Assembly: GCF_002102475.1 (NCBI RefSeq)
Contig: NZ_MSQD01000003.1
Coordinates: forward strand, 62,001-126,000
Length of the DNA: 64,000 nucleotides
Direction of reading: 5' to 3'
From: Thermoanaerobacterium sp. PSU-2
GTDB taxonomy: Bacteria; Bacillota; Thermoanaerobacteria; Thermoanaerobacterales; Thermoanaerobacteraceae
The translations under genes were made by a program, and so were the position numbers. Shown here one piece after another: positions 35,838 to 45,334 of this stretch. Below the pieces are notes generated by a model. That model saw only the letters and a list, made by a program, of their open reading frames with translations. It was not told where the DNA came from and did not search any database. Position 1 is the stretch's first letter. Every line of letters starts with the position of its first letter.

Positions 35838-35980
35838 AAAACCACCTCACAACATAATTATACACCTATTATATCATATTAAAAATAGATTAGAACACAT
35901 AAAGACATGTTGAATTAAACTTAAAGTTAATATAAAATTAAATAGTGTTTAACAAATAAATAGTAAGGAGTCGGTATCTT

Positions 35981-36787
35981 ATGATTCTTTTAATCAAAGC
36001 TTTTATACTTGGTATCGTAGAAGGCTTGACTGAATTTCTGCCTGTATCTTCAACAGGCCATCTGATCATCGTTGGGGATTTATTAAACTTTAAAGGTGCC
36101 TATGCCACAATGTTTGAAGTGGTCATACAACTAGGTGCTATACTTGCCATCGTATATTATTACAGAGAAAAAATATGGAATTCTCTTAAAAATCTAGCAC
36201 CTAATAAATGGGGATTCAGATTATGGCTTAAGATCGTCATCGCTTTCATTCCATCAGCAATTTTAGGACTTCTGCTAAATGATTTTATCGATAAACATTT
36301 ATTCTCACCTTTTACAGTATCAATAGCACTTGTGATAGGTGCAATAATGATGATTATTGTAGAAAACGCATTTTCCAACTATAAAATCGATGACATGGAT
36401 AAAGTAACCCCAAAAAAGTCTTTTTGGATTGGAGTTGCACAATGTATGTCCCTATTCCCCGGTATGTCAAGATCGGCATCGACGATTATGGGTGGCATGA
36501 TGGCAGGGCTATCAGTAAAGGCTGCTGCAGAGTTTTCATTTTTCTTGGCTATACCCACAATGTTTGGTGCTACAGTCGTATCACTTCATAAAGGAATAGC
36601 TACAATGACATCTATAGAATGGGAAGCTTTAGCAGTAGGTTTTATAATGTCATTTATAGTTGCCTTGATAGTTGTCGACAAATTTCTGTCGTACCTTAAA
36701 AGTCATCCATTAAGACCTTTCGCTTACTACAGATTGATAGTAGGAATAATCATGATAGGACTTGTGTTGACAAACATAGTAAAATAA
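35981..36787 (+). CDS. uppP: Undecaprenyl-diphosphatase
   Basis: The 268-residue integral membrane enzyme dephosphorylates undecaprenyl pyrophosphate so the lipid carrier can be reused in wall synthesis, and it gives bacitracin resistance. The two catalytic segments are EGLTEFLPVSSTGHLI near the N-terminus and PGMSRSASTIMGG near residue 160. It is monocistronic, with a terminator directly after the stop. Confidence 0.95.
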   Translation: MILLIKAFILGIVEGLTEFLPVSSTGHLIIVGDLLNFKGAYATMFEVVIQLGAILAIVYYYREKIWNSLKNLAPNKWGFRLWLKIVIAFIPSAILGLLLNDFIDKHLFSPFTVSIALVIGAIMMIIVENAFSNYKIDDMDKVTPKKSFWIGVAQCMSLFPGMSRSASTIMGGMMAGLSVKAAAEFSFFLAIPTMFGATVVSLHKGIATMTSIEWEALAVGFIMSFIVALIVVDKFLSYLKSHPLRPFAYYRLIVGIIMIGLVLTNIVK

Positions 36788-36796
36788 GAATTTTTT

Positions 36797-36822
36797 AGCA
36801 GGCCAATATCTGGTCTGCTTTT
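36797..36822 (+). terminator. uppP terminator
   Basis: A 9-bp stem with one G-U pair (36797-36805 with 36811-36819) is followed by TTTT. Confidence 0.75.
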
Positions 36823-36825
36823 AAT

Positions 36826-37347
36826 TTATAATTCATCATAAGCCTTTGAATATACATCATAATCATTATCACTATAAAGGACAAATCTCACTTCTTTGAT
36901 TTGACTTTTGTCAAGGTAATCAGACACTGCCCTTAAAGCAATTTTTGCAGCCCTTTCAACAGGAAATCCATAAGCGCCTGTGCTTATAGACGGAAAGGCA
37001 ATTGTCTTTAAATTGTATTTATCAGCTATTTTCAAACTCTCTATGTATGCGCTGGCTAATAAGTTGTCCTCGTCATTATTCCCATCTTTCCAAATTGGGC
37101 CGACCGCATGTATAACGTAGCTTGCTTTTAGATTACCTCCGTGTGTTATTACAGCTTTTCCGGTTGGACAACCACCTTCTCTATCTCTTATTTCTCTGCA
37201 TTCTTCATCTATGACTTTCCCGCCAGCTCTATGTATAGCACCATCTACACCGCCACCACCTAAAAGACCAGAATTGGCAGCATTTACAATTGCATCAACC
37301 TCTTGCTCTGTTATATCACCTTTAAGAAGCTTTATTTTTTCTTTCAC
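36826..37347 (-). CDS. Macrodomain protein (O-acetyl-ADP-ribose deacetylase type)
   Basis: The 173-residue protein is a single macrodomain like E. coli YmdB. The ADP-ribose-binding motifs are [22 protein letters not shown] at the N-terminus and [15 protein letters not shown] near residue 121. Such proteins hydrolyse O-acetyl-ADP-ribose or remove ADP-ribose from proteins. The start is GTG behind GAGGTG. No sirtuin or ART gene is nearby. Confidence 0.93.
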   Translation of the reverse strand: MKEKIKLLKGDITEQEVDAIVNAANSGLLGGGGVDGAIHRAGGKVIDEECREIRDREGGCPTGKAVITHGGNLKASYVIHAVGPIWKDGNNDEDNLLASAYIESLKIADKYNLKTIAFPSISTGAYGFPVERAAKIALRAVSDYLDKSQIKEVRFVLYSDNDYDVYSKAYDEL

Positions 37348-37413
37348 ACTATCACCTCGTCAATATTCACAATAAGCAAGTTTTGAAAATACATTCATAG
37401 TATACATGAAAAA

Positions 37414-38064
37414 CTACTTTATATCAAGAAGCCATTTAAGGAATTTTACTGACAAGTCTTTGTTTTTAGAATTAGATAGCACAGCAACTATCTTGTCATG
37501 ATAATCATATCCAATCCCATCTAAATATTTATTATCTTTGTTGAGATAAATGCCATATGTGCCAGCTTTGACATCTTTTGAAGCAGGAAGTTTCTCTGTG
37601 TCCAATCCACTTAAATCAAGATTTTTTACAGTGTCAAGATTTAAAAACGCTCCTTGATTTCCTAATGCATAAAAATTATCCTTGTCAAGCGCTATGACAT
37701 CCACTTCTTCAGCAGAAATTTTGACCATAAGTTTTTGTACAGATGTGGGATCAAGCTGAAATTTTCCGTCACTGCCTTTTGTCAACATGTAAAATTCAAC
37801 CAATGCTTGATTTTTCCCCTTATCAGTTCCTAAAAGTTCTTTTGTGATGGTATTCTGAAAATTCATTTCCTTATCAAAATTTATCGATGTTCCTATCATT
37901 GAGAAGTCAAATACGTAATTTTTGTTTGTCAAAATTGAATTGACAAATGATGCAACTATAGCTACAACGATAATCCCTACTATTATGTGTATCTTATAAT
38001 AATCCCAAATGTACTCTACCTTTTCTTTAAATGTCATATCTTTCATCCACTTGTTTGATTTCAT
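37414..38064 (-). CDS. Unknown membrane-anchored exported protein
   Basis: The 216-residue product has a cytoplasmic N-terminus (MTFKEKVEYIWDYYKIH), one helix (about residues 27-46) and an extracytoplasmic domain of about 165 residues with an NKNYVFDFSMIGTSI start. The EKVEYIWDYYK segment before the helix is a pattern I have seen in other clostridial orphan proteins. A solute-binding-like role is possible. It is followed by the GDPD gene 20 bp upstream on the same strand. Confidence 0.65.
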   Translation of the reverse strand: MKSNKWMKDMTFKEKVEYIWDYYKIHIIVGIIVVAIVASFVNSILTNKNYVFDFSMIGTSINFDKEMNFQNTITKELLGTDKGKNQALVEFYMLTKGSDGKFQLDPTSVQKLMVKISAEEVDVIALDKDNFYALGNQGAFLNLDTVKNLDLSGLDTEKLPASKDVKAGTYGIYLNKDNKYLDGIGYDYHDKIVAVLSNSKNKDLSVKFLKWLLDIK

Positions 38065-38083
38065 ACCATATCCTCCTGTAAAA

Positions 38084-38818
38084 CTAATGTAGTTTTTTCT
38101 CTAAATCAATCAGTTTTAATGGATCATTAGTGATTATTCCATCAACGCCCAATCGAATCATGTTTTTCAAAAGTTCTTCATCATCAATGGTCCATGGAAA
38201 CAATTTGACATTATTCGATTTGCAGCCTTTCACAACCTCAGGTATTATATTTACATAAAATGGATGAAGCGAATATGCGTGCATCCTATTTGCAATATGC
38301 CACGGTTCTACAAGTCCACACTCATACAAAAGTCCAATGTTAAGCCTTGGCTCAATCTCCTTCACTGTCTTTAAGCTATAATGATTAAATGATGATATTA
38401 AAACCAAATCCTCAAAATTATAATCAAATACGCAGTTGACCAGTTTCTCTTCTATCCCCGGATATGATATCAAGCCACTTTTTATCTCTATGTTTACCAA
38501 TATGCTCTTATTTCCTAATAGCTCAAAAACCTCTGCTAAAGTAGGTATTTTCTCATTCATATAACTTCTGCCAAATTTTATTCCTGCGCTTAGCCTTTTA
38601 AGCTCTTTCAACGTATAGTCCTTAACATATCCTATTCCGTCAGTTGTCCTATCTACTCGTTCATCGTGTATTACCACAAGATATCCGTCTTTGCTAAGCT
38701 GTACATCCAATTCTATTCCGTCTGAGCCTGCATCAACAGCTCTCTTAAATGACGACAGCGTATTTTCCGGAGCGTTTTTAGAATCACCGCGGTGTGCTAT
38801 GACAAGCGTCTTTGACAT
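38084..38818 (-). CDS. Glycerophosphodiester phosphodiesterase
   Basis: The 244-residue enzyme hydrolyses glycerophosphodiesters to glycerol-3-phosphate and an alcohol. The family motifs are VIAHRGDSKNAPENT with the catalytic His, GIELDVQLSKDG and VVIHDERVDRTT with the second His. There is no signal peptide, so it is cytoplasmic. The ATG at 38818 follows AAGGTGGGG. It starts 11 bp after the B12/radical SAM gene and is probably co-transcribed. Confidence 0.92.
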   Translation of the reverse strand: MSKTLVIAHRGDSKNAPENTLSSFKRAVDAGSDGIELDVQLSKDGYLVVIHDERVDRTTDGIGYVKDYTLKELKRLSAGIKFGRSYMNEKIPTLAEVFELLGNKSILVNIEIKSGLISYPGIEEKLVNCVFDYNFEDLVLISSFNHYSLKTVKEIEPRLNIGLLYECGLVEPWHIANRMHAYSLHPFYVNIIPEVVKGCKSNNVKLFPWTIDDEELLKNMIRLGVDGIITNDPLKLIDLEKKLH

Positions 38819-38829
38819 ACTACCCCACC

Positions 38830-40506
38830 TTAAACATTTATTTTTGCACAATATGTTTTATCATCACAGTGAAAGAAGGCTATGTACACATTTCCTCCTT
38901 CTATATTTAAAACATCATGCTTAAAAAAGCCTATAGAGAGATTCTTATTTTTTTCAGAATTAGACATGCCAACTGCTGCCGGCAGATTGCGCTTTAACCA
39001 TTCATCATTCCGCAACAATGATTTTACTTCATCTGGTACTTTTTTATCCTCTTTAAGGCAATCAGGATATGCCTTATTATTAGTAGAGTACAAATAGTCA
39101 AACCTTAAATAATCTTTAAAATAATCAGTATCTACACCTTCCGAAAAGGCAAATCTATAAATAATATCAAATAAATCATTTAAAGAATGCTTTTTTCCAT
39201 AAAATCCGTTTTCTTCCCAAAAACAATTCAAACGGCTATACAATTCAAACGGATCTTTAAAAAAATCAAGCAAAAATCTTAATGACATTTTAAATTTCCC
39301 AGAATTGTAATACTTATCTACTAAGAAAGCGATATTTTTAAGCTCATACAGCTCCATGTAAGATATTGTATTGGTCATCAGAACTTCATACGGAGGATCA
39401 CTTTTATATTTGATGCCATAGATATCTTTGTTTTTTCTAATTCTGGTCCCTTTTAGAAGCTTTAAAAAGCCCAACTGAATTTCATCAGGATTTAACTTAT
39501 ACACGTCGTTAAAAGATTTTACAATCGAATCAAAGTCATCGCCAGGCAATCCAGCGATTAGATCTACATGCACCTTTACACCTGCATTGATGATAAGTTT
39601 TATGCCATTTAACGCACCACTAACGTCTGGATTTCTCGACACGTTCTTTAAAGTTTCCTTGTTAGTCGTCTGTATGCCTACTTCAAATTGAATTCTGTCT
39701 TCTATGCCTTTTAAGCTATCTATAAACTCTTGATTGACTAATTCAGGATTAACTTCACAATGAAATACTGTGTCGCTCCTCATACCCCTTATTATGTCTA
39801 ATATTTCTACTGCTCTTTTTATATTGCTGTCAAAAGATCTGTCTATAAGTTTTACAATTTTTGCGCCCATGTTTGTCAGTTTCTCTAAATCATCTCTGAC
39901 TTTTTCAATGCTGGCATATCTCAACTTATTATCAAGAGATGATAAGCAATAAGAACATCTAAAAGGGCACCCTCTGGATGTCTCATAATACACAAGCTTA
40001 TTGGAAATATCCTCCCCACCATAAGGAAATGGAATATCGTCCAGACAAACATAATCAGTATTTTCTCTTAATATTACTTTTCCATCCTTCATATAACTTA
40101 TGCCATTTAAGTCATACACATTTTCGCCATTATGGATTTTTTGTAGAAGATTTTTAAAAGTTGCTTCCCCTTCGCCTAACACAATAAAATCTGCAACACC
40201 AATTTTCAATAAATCATCTGAATCAAAAGATATTTCAGGTCCTCCAAGAACTATTAAAATATCTTTATTGACCTTTTTTATGTATTCACAAAGCTTCAGC
40301 ACTTTATCTATATTCCATATATAGCAAGAGAATCCAATGACATCAGGCCTTTTGTTTAGGATATTATGTAGAATTAAATCCAAATCATCATTTATGGTCA
40401 TTTCCAAAAGCTGGATGTCAATGGGTTTACAATACAGCTTAATATTTCTTATGGCTAAATTTGTATGGTAATATTTAGCGTTTAATGCTACCAGCAGTGT
40501 CTTCAT
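38830..40506 (-). CDS. B12-binding-domain radical SAM protein
   Basis: The 558-residue protein has an N-terminal cobalamin-binding Rossmann domain (about 1-130, with GGPEISFDSDDLL) and a radical SAM domain with the cluster motif CPFRCSYC (about residue 179). Partial TIM-barrel motifs follow (FEVGIQTT, HVDLIAGLPGDD). A long C-terminal region resembles the DUF4080 type. Members methylate or rearrange unknown substrates. The ATG at 40506 follows GGAAGGTG. Confidence 0.88.
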   Translation of the reverse strand: MKTLLVALNAKYYHTNLAIRNIKLYCKPIDIQLLEMTINDDLDLILHNILNKRPDVIGFSCYIWNIDKVLKLCEYIKKVNKDILIVLGGPEISFDSDDLLKIGVADFIVLGEGEATFKNLLQKIHNGENVYDLNGISYMKDGKVILRENTDYVCLDDIPFPYGGEDISNKLVYYETSRGCPFRCSYCLSSLDNKLRYASIEKVRDDLEKLTNMGAKIVKLIDRSFDSNIKRAVEILDIIRGMRSDTVFHCEVNPELVNQEFIDSLKGIEDRIQFEVGIQTTNKETLKNVSRNPDVSGALNGIKLIINAGVKVHVDLIAGLPGDDFDSIVKSFNDVYKLNPDEIQLGFLKLLKGTRIRKNKDIYGIKYKSDPPYEVLMTNTISYMELYELKNIAFLVDKYYNSGKFKMSLRFLLDFFKDPFELYSRLNCFWEENGFYGKKHSLNDLFDIIYRFAFSEGVDTDYFKDYLRFDYLYSTNNKAYPDCLKEDKKVPDEVKSLLRNDEWLKRNLPAAVGMSNSEKNKNLSIGFFKHDVLNIEGGNVYIAFFHCDDKTYCAKINV

Positions 40507-40641
40507 TATTGCACCTTCCAATGATAAATCTATATTAATTATAGCACATACATACAAAAATAAAGTAAAATAATTTTAAATCCATCTTTGCATATAATAT
40601 AATATATTCATGGTAATAATCCGTAGAAAGAGGTGATTAGA

Positions 40642-41868
40642 TTGTACGTAAAGTTTAATAAAATATGGTTTTTGCTGACATTTGTTGCATTGTTATTTTC
40701 ATCTTTGTACATATATTACACGCTTACACCTAATATCGTATCTCAAGACGTATATAAATTTTTTTCACACTATACAGTAGAAAAATCTATCCCATACCAC
40801 AAAGAAAATAGATTATTGTATATTTCTTCTTTTTTAGTTCAATTGATTTTTTTGCTTTGGTTTGTTTTCGGTGGACTCTCAATTAAATTATCAAAAATAT
40901 GTGAAAGAATCAGTGGAAAGCATTATTATCTAAGTGTATTCATCTTTTTTCTATTATTGTGGATAATTTTAAAGTTGTTATCACTGCCATTTAGTTTCTA
41001 TTCATACAGACTACAAGTAAAATGGGGATTCTCCGTGCAGACAATTCAATCATGGTGGTTAGATTACATTAAAAACTCGCTAATAGATATTGTTCTATCC
41101 AGCGTAGGAATAGTTTTGCTATTCTTTGCTATAAATAAATTTCAAAAAACTTGGTGGGTATATGCATCCATATTTCTTACTGCTATGTTATTTTTGCAAA
41201 ACTTTATTTGGCCGTCTTTTATAGCACCTATGTTCAATAAATTTACACCTATTACAGATCCAGCCATCCTTAGCATGGTAAATGACATATCAAAAAACGC
41301 AGGAATAAAAATTGACAGAGTCGAAGAAATGGATGCCAGCAAGCGAACGACACTTGCAAATGCGTATTTCTATGGTTTTGGCAACACAAGTAAAATAGTC
41401 CTTTACGACACGCTGCTAAAAAAATATCCGCAGGACGAAATAAAAGCTGTAATTGCCCACGAAGCCGCCCATTGGAAAGAAAATCACGTTTTAAAGAGCA
41501 TAATAATTGGTTCATTTGGGATCTTTATAATATTCTTTATATTTAATATTCTTTTAAAGACGAGTATCATCAAAGCGCAAAGCCTCAGATATAGTCCCTA
41601 TATAATCTCAGTGTTTTATCTTTTTATGTTGCTTGTCAATTTTGATACAAATCCAATTCAAAATTTTATATCAAGGCAAATGGAAAGACAAGCTGATTTG
41701 CTTTCCGTACAATACCTCCATGATAAAAATGCAGTGATCAAGTTGCAGGTAGATTTAGCAGAAAAAAGCTTATCCGATGTAGAACCTCCAAAATTCATCG
41801 AGTGGTTTTCTTATACGCACCCCAGTGCCATGAATAGAATTAGAGCCGTTGAAAAATCTAAGATATAA
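40642..41868 (+). CDS. M48 family membrane metallopeptidase (Ste24/CAAX protease-like)
   Basis: The 408-residue protein has seven or so membrane helices and the zinc site HEAAHWKENH (about residue 273), with the third ligand Glu in ERQADLLSVQYL. This is the Ste24p/HtpX class of membrane proteases. In bacteria without prenylated substrates the role may be membrane protein quality control. The TTG at 40642 follows AGAGGTGAT; a GTG 9 nt upstream is part of that site. A terminator follows at 41896. Confidence 0.9.
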   Translation: MYVKFNKIWFLLTFVALLFSSLYIYYTLTPNIVSQDVYKFFSHYTVEKSIPYHKENRLLYISSFLVQLIFLLWFVFGGLSIKLSKICERISGKHYYLSVFIFFLLLWIILKLLSLPFSFYSYRLQVKWGFSVQTIQSWWLDYIKNSLIDIVLSSVGIVLLFFAINKFQKTWWVYASIFLTAMLFLQNFIWPSFIAPMFNKFTPITDPAILSMVNDISKNAGIKIDRVEEMDASKRTTLANAYFYGFGNTSKIVLYDTLLKKYPQDEIKAVIAHEAAHWKENHVLKSIIIGSFGIFIIFFIFNILLKTSIIKAQSLRYSPYIISVFYLFMLLVNFDTNPIQNFISRQMERQADLLSVQYLHDKNAVIKLQVDLAEKSLSDVEPPKFIEWFSYTHPSAMNRIRAVEKSKI

Positions 41869-41895
41869 AAACAAATTGCGAATTAAGCAACAAAA

Positions 41896-41921
41896 TAACC
41901 ACTCCTTTAGTCGAGTGGTTA
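41896..41921 (+). terminator. Terminator after the M48 protease gene
   Basis: A 9-bp stem (41896-41904 with 41913-41921) lies 27 bp after the stop. The T tract is weak. Confidence 0.6.
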
Positions 41922-42011
41922 AGTAATTTCAAATATGTTTTTGTATTTTATATTGACCATTTTATTTTTTGTCCTGTGGATAACTCTTAAAACCCGCATG
42001 ACTGTAAGTAA

Positions 42012-42087
42012 TGGTCTGAGTGACTGGATTTGAACCAGCGACCTCCAGAACCCCATTCTGGCGCGCTACCAACTGCGCCACACCCAG
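42012..42087 (-). tRNA. tRNA-Pro (anticodon GGG)
   Basis: Read on the minus strand the 76-nt gene folds as a full cloverleaf. The acceptor CTGGGTG pairs with CACTCAG. The D-arm contains CAGTTGGTAGCGCG. The anticodon stem CCAGA/TCTGG encloses the loop ATGGGGT (GGG at 34-36, G37). The T arm has GGTTCAAATCC, and CCA is encoded. It reads Pro codons CCC and CCU. Confidence 0.95.
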
Positions 42088-42102
42088 ACATCTTACAATA
42101 GT

Positions 42103-42131
42103 ATTATAAAACGTAATGTCTAAAAAATCAA
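42103..42131 (-). promoter_or_regulatory. Promoter of tRNA-Pro
   Basis: TTGATT (42126-42131) and TATAAT (42103-42108) are 17 bp apart on the minus strand, in the gap between spoIVA and the tRNA. Confidence 0.7.
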
Positions 42132-42134
42132 GTA

Positions 42135-43613
42135 TCACAATATGATGCAGATTATGCCGCCACCTCCATCATTGACGATTCGCTCAAGCGTATCCCTTAG
42201 CCTCATGCTTACATTGTCTGGAATCTTGCCAAGCTTGTTCTGCATCCCTTCTTTTACAAGATCGCTTAGAGATTTCCCGAATATATTTGATTCCCAGATT
42301 TTATCCGGATCATTTTCAAACTGTTCTGTAATGTATTTGACGAAATCTTCGCTTTGCTTTTCTGTGCCAACAATTGGCGATACTTCAGTTGTAACATCCG
42401 TTCTAAATATGTGAAGGGAAGGTGCAGATGCTTTAAGCCTTACAGCGAAGCTGCCACCTTGTCTTACTATTTCTGGCTTTTCAAATTCCATGTTATCTAT
42501 GCTGGCAGGAACAACACCTACGCCTTTTTTCTTAGCATCTTCAATGGCATCCTTTAATTTATCGTACTCAGCCTTTGCATACGATAACTCTTTCATCATT
42601 TTCATAAGATCTCTGTCACCGCGTATTTCAAGGCCGCATTCATCACTTAATATTTTAAAGAAAAGGCCTTCCTTTGTCTTTGCTTCTATGTCTGCAATGC
42701 CTTCACCTGGATCTATCTTTTTAATCACTACATCAGCCATGTGTTCATTGGACTTTATGGCATCAACTGTCTTTTTTATATCCCTCAATCTAAATAAGTC
42801 ATCTATACTTTGTTTAACTGTACTCATTATGCTTTGTTTTAACCAGTGCTCATTTTCAAGCACATCCACCCATCTTGGCAGATCAATGTTAAGCTCTGTA
42901 ATTGGAAATTCATAAAGCACTTTTTCAAGTATATTTTTAATATCAGCCATGCTCATCTTAAGCACATTGACTACAACCACTGGTACGTCGTACTTCATTT
43001 CCATATCTTTCGCTAATTTAACTGTGTCGGCGTCATCTGGATGTGTGGAATTCAATAATATTATAAATGGTTTATGTATTTCCTTTAACTCTTTTACAAC
43101 TCTTTCTTCCGATTCTACGTAGTTATCTCTTGGTATCTCTGTAATACTTCCGTCTGTCGTCACAACCAATCCGATTGTTGAATGGTCATTTATTACTTTT
43201 TTTGTTCCTATTTCAGCAGCTTCTTCAAATGGAATTTCATAGTCATACCATGGAGTTGTAACCATCCTCGGTTTATCGCCTTCTAGATATCCCATTGCAC
43301 CTTTAACCATGTATCCTACGCAATCCACCAATCTTACACTGAAACTGGTGTTTTCGTTTAGTGAAATTTCTACCGCTTTCTCCGGTACAAATTTAGGCTC
43401 CGTAGTCATTATTGTCTTACCTGCTGCGCTCTGAGGCAACTCATCCTGGACTCTCTCTTTAAGGTTTAAATTGTCGATATTCGGCAATACCAATATATCC
43501 ATAAATCTCTTTATAAATGTTGATTTCCCAGTACGAACAGGACCTACGACGCCTATATATATATCGCCTTCTGTTCTTTCTGCTATATCCTTATAAATAT
43601 CGTAATTTTCCAC
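42135..43613 (-). CDS. spoIVA: Stage IV sporulation protein A
   Basis: The 492-residue ATPase forms the basement layer of the spore coat on the forespore surface. It has the characteristic N-terminal GVVGPVRTGKSTFIKRF P-loop and a C-terminal region ending GGGGIICIIL, as in SpoIVA of other spore formers. The start is GTG behind GGAGGG. It is the last gene of a run from der through plsY and gpsA, the usual clostridial order, but has its own candidate sigma-E promoter. Confidence 0.96.
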   Translation of the reverse strand: MENYDIYKDIAERTEGDIYIGVVGPVRTGKSTFIKRFMDILVLPNIDNLNLKERVQDELPQSAAGKTIMTTEPKFVPEKAVEISLNENTSFSVRLVDCVGYMVKGAMGYLEGDKPRMVTTPWYDYEIPFEEAAEIGTKKVINDHSTIGLVVTTDGSITEIPRDNYVESEERVVKELKEIHKPFIILLNSTHPDDADTVKLAKDMEMKYDVPVVVVNVLKMSMADIKNILEKVLYEFPITELNIDLPRWVDVLENEHWLKQSIMSTVKQSIDDLFRLRDIKKTVDAIKSNEHMADVVIKKIDPGEGIADIEAKTKEGLFFKILSDECGLEIRGDRDLMKMMKELSYAKAEYDKLKDAIEDAKKKGVGVVPASIDNMEFEKPEIVRQGGSFAVRLKASAPSLHIFRTDVTTEVSPIVGTEKQSEDFVKYITEQFENDPDKIWESNIFGKSLSDLVKEGMQNKLGKIPDNVSMRLRDTLERIVNDGGGGIICIIL

Positions 43614-43646
43614 ATCATTTCCCTCCTTCTTATAGATAAATATAGT

Positions 43647-43675
43647 TTTTATACTTTAACACTACATATATATGA
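43647..43675 (-). promoter_or_regulatory. Candidate sigma-E promoter of spoIVA
   Basis: On the minus strand TCATATA (43669-43675) and GTATAAAA (43647-43654) are 14 bp apart. Relative to the sigma-E consensus (KMATATT, CATACAMT) the -35 matches 6 of 7 and the -10 about 5 of 8. Confidence 0.4.
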
Positions 43676-43714
43676 GGGAAATAGACAATTATGAATAAAA
43701 AAGAGGACACAATT

Positions 43715-44707
43715 TTATATGCCCTCCATCTCATGCTTCTTATTGCGTGTCATCAATGAATATACAGCTTCTCTGGGATTTTTACCTTCAAATAGTATTG
43801 AATAAATTTCATTAGTTATTGGCATCTCAATGTTATGAATTTTAGAAAGTTCGTAAGCTGATTTCGTCGTATTAACGCCCTCTACAACCATTCCGATTTC
43901 ATTTAGCGCTTCGTCTAATGATTTGCCTTGCCCTATTTTTATGCCAGCCTTTCTGTTGCGGGAATACATGCTGGTACATGTTACAATAAGATCTCCCATG
44001 CCTGTCAATCCCAAGAATGTAAGTGGATCGGAACCTAATGCAACACCTAAACGAGTGATTTCAGCAAGTCCTCTTGTCATAAGTGCAGCCTTAGTATTAT
44101 CCCCAAAACCAAGCCCGTCTGATATACCAGCACCTAATGCAATGATATTTTTAAGAGATCCACCTAATTCAACGCCTATCAAGTCTTTATTTATATACAA
44201 CCTGAAATTTTCATCCATCATTACATCTTGCACATATTCACATGCATTTATATCGCTTGATGAAATAACACATGCTGTAGGTATGTGCCTACAGACTTCC
44301 TCAGCATGGCTTGGTCCAGAAAGCACCACAACAGGATTATCCACTATCTCTTGTATAACCTGAGACATCCTTTTTAAACTGGAAGTTTCAAGACCCTTTG
44401 CTAAATTTACAATTATTGCCGACTTGTCAATTAACCCTTTTATCATTTCTACCACATATCTTACTGCGTGTGAGGGAACTGCTAAAACTATTATTTTCTT
44501 GTTTTTAACTACATGACTCATGTCAGTAGTTATATCAATGCTTTTTGGCAATTTTGCATCAAGGTACTTTTTATTATAGCCCGTTTTTTTGATTTCTTCC
44601 ATCTGGTTTTGATCTCTCGTCCACATGCAAACATTGTGGCTCATAGAATCCAAATGAATAGCCATTGCTGTTCCCCAACTGCCTGCACCTAATACTGCAA
44701 CGTCCAT
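43715..44707 (-). CDS. gpsA: Glycerol-3-phosphate dehydrogenase [NAD(P)+]
   Basis: The 330-residue enzyme makes sn-glycerol-3-phosphate from dihydroxyacetone phosphate for phospholipid synthesis. The NAD(P)-binding [13 protein letters not shown] opens it, and [11 protein letters not shown] and [20 protein letters not shown] (catalytic Lys) follow, with GLAGMGDL-like [11 protein letters not shown]. It is 14 bp after plsY, which uses its product. Confidence 0.95.
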   Translation of the reverse strand: MDVAVLGAGSWGTAMAIHLDSMSHNVCMWTRDQNQMEEIKKTGYNKKYLDAKLPKSIDITTDMSHVVKNKKIIVLAVPSHAVRYVVEMIKGLIDKSAIIVNLAKGLETSSLKRMSQVIQEIVDNPVVVLSGPSHAEEVCRHIPTACVISSSDINACEYVQDVMMDENFRLYINKDLIGVELGGSLKNIIALGAGISDGLGFGDNTKAALMTRGLAEITRLGVALGSDPLTFLGLTGMGDLIVTCTSMYSRNRKAGIKIGQGKSLDEALNEIGMVVEGVNTTKSAYELSKIHNIEMPITNEIYSILFEGKNPREAVYSLMTRNKKHEMEGI

Positions 44708-44721
44708 TTGTAAATCCCTCT

Positions 44722-45318
44722 TTACTTTATATTTGTTTTTTGTCCAAATTTCGATTCGGTTCCATTGAGTAATCGTTTTATATTCGCTCTGTGCTGGAAC
44801 ACAGCCATTGATGTAATCAGTATTGCAAACACCAGCATATTAGATGATTTGTAATAGATAATATTAAAAATGAGAAATGAAACTGCTCCTATTATAGAAC
44901 CAAGCGAAACATACTTGCTGATAGTGATAATAGCAATTCCTATTATAAGCGACAAAACCGCAATAACAGGACTTATGGTCACAATAGCTCCAAAGCTTGT
45001 AGCTACTCCTTTACCACCTTTAAATCCCAAGAAAACAGGCCAATTGTGCCCCATTACTACTGCTATTCCTGCAACATAACCACCTATATTCCCAGCAATA
45101 AACCTACCAAGAAGTACAGCTAAAACTCCTTTTAATACATCAGACAAAAACACAAAAAAAGCGACTTTAAATCCAAGAACCCTCATGACGTTTGTAGCCC
45201 CAGCATTTCCACTGCCGTACTTTCTTATATCGGTTTTTTTGATAAAATTAGTAAAAAAATAAGCACTGTTAAACGACCCAATTAAATAGGCAAGTATAGC
45301 GACTAATGCTATCTTCAC
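44722..45318 (-). CDS. plsY: Glycerol-3-phosphate acyltransferase PlsY
   Basis: The 198-residue membrane enzyme acylates glycerol-3-phosphate with acyl-phosphate. The conserved segments are GSFNSAYFF, the [16 protein letters not shown] motif, and [20 protein letters not shown]. The GTG at 45318 fits AGGAGG and the conserved N-terminus; a longer in-frame ATG would overlap der by 29 bp. It is co-transcribed with der and gpsA. Confidence 0.93.
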   Translation of the reverse strand: MKIALVAILAYLIGSFNSAYFFTNFIKKTDIRKYGSGNAGATNVMRVLGFKVAFFVFLSDVLKGVLAVLLGRFIAGNIGGYVAGIAVVMGHNWPVFLGFKGGKGVATSFGAIVTISPVIAVLSLIIGIAIITISKYVSLGSIIGAVSFLIFNIIYYKSSNMLVFAILITSMAVFQHRANIKRLLNGTESKFGQKTNIK

Positions 45319-45334
45319 CGTAGATTCACCTCCT

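Noticed and set aside
41975..41983. Perfect DnaA box (TTATCCACA on the minus strand) near tRNA-Pro
   Set aside because: Only a single copy, no cluster of boxes, no AT-rich unwinding element and no dnaA or dnaN nearby. One such 9-mer is expected by chance in a window this size.
42012..42087. tRNA-Pro as an integration site for a mobile element
   Set aside because: No integrase, no direct repeat of the tRNA 3' end, and flanking genes are ordinary housekeeping and spore genes.
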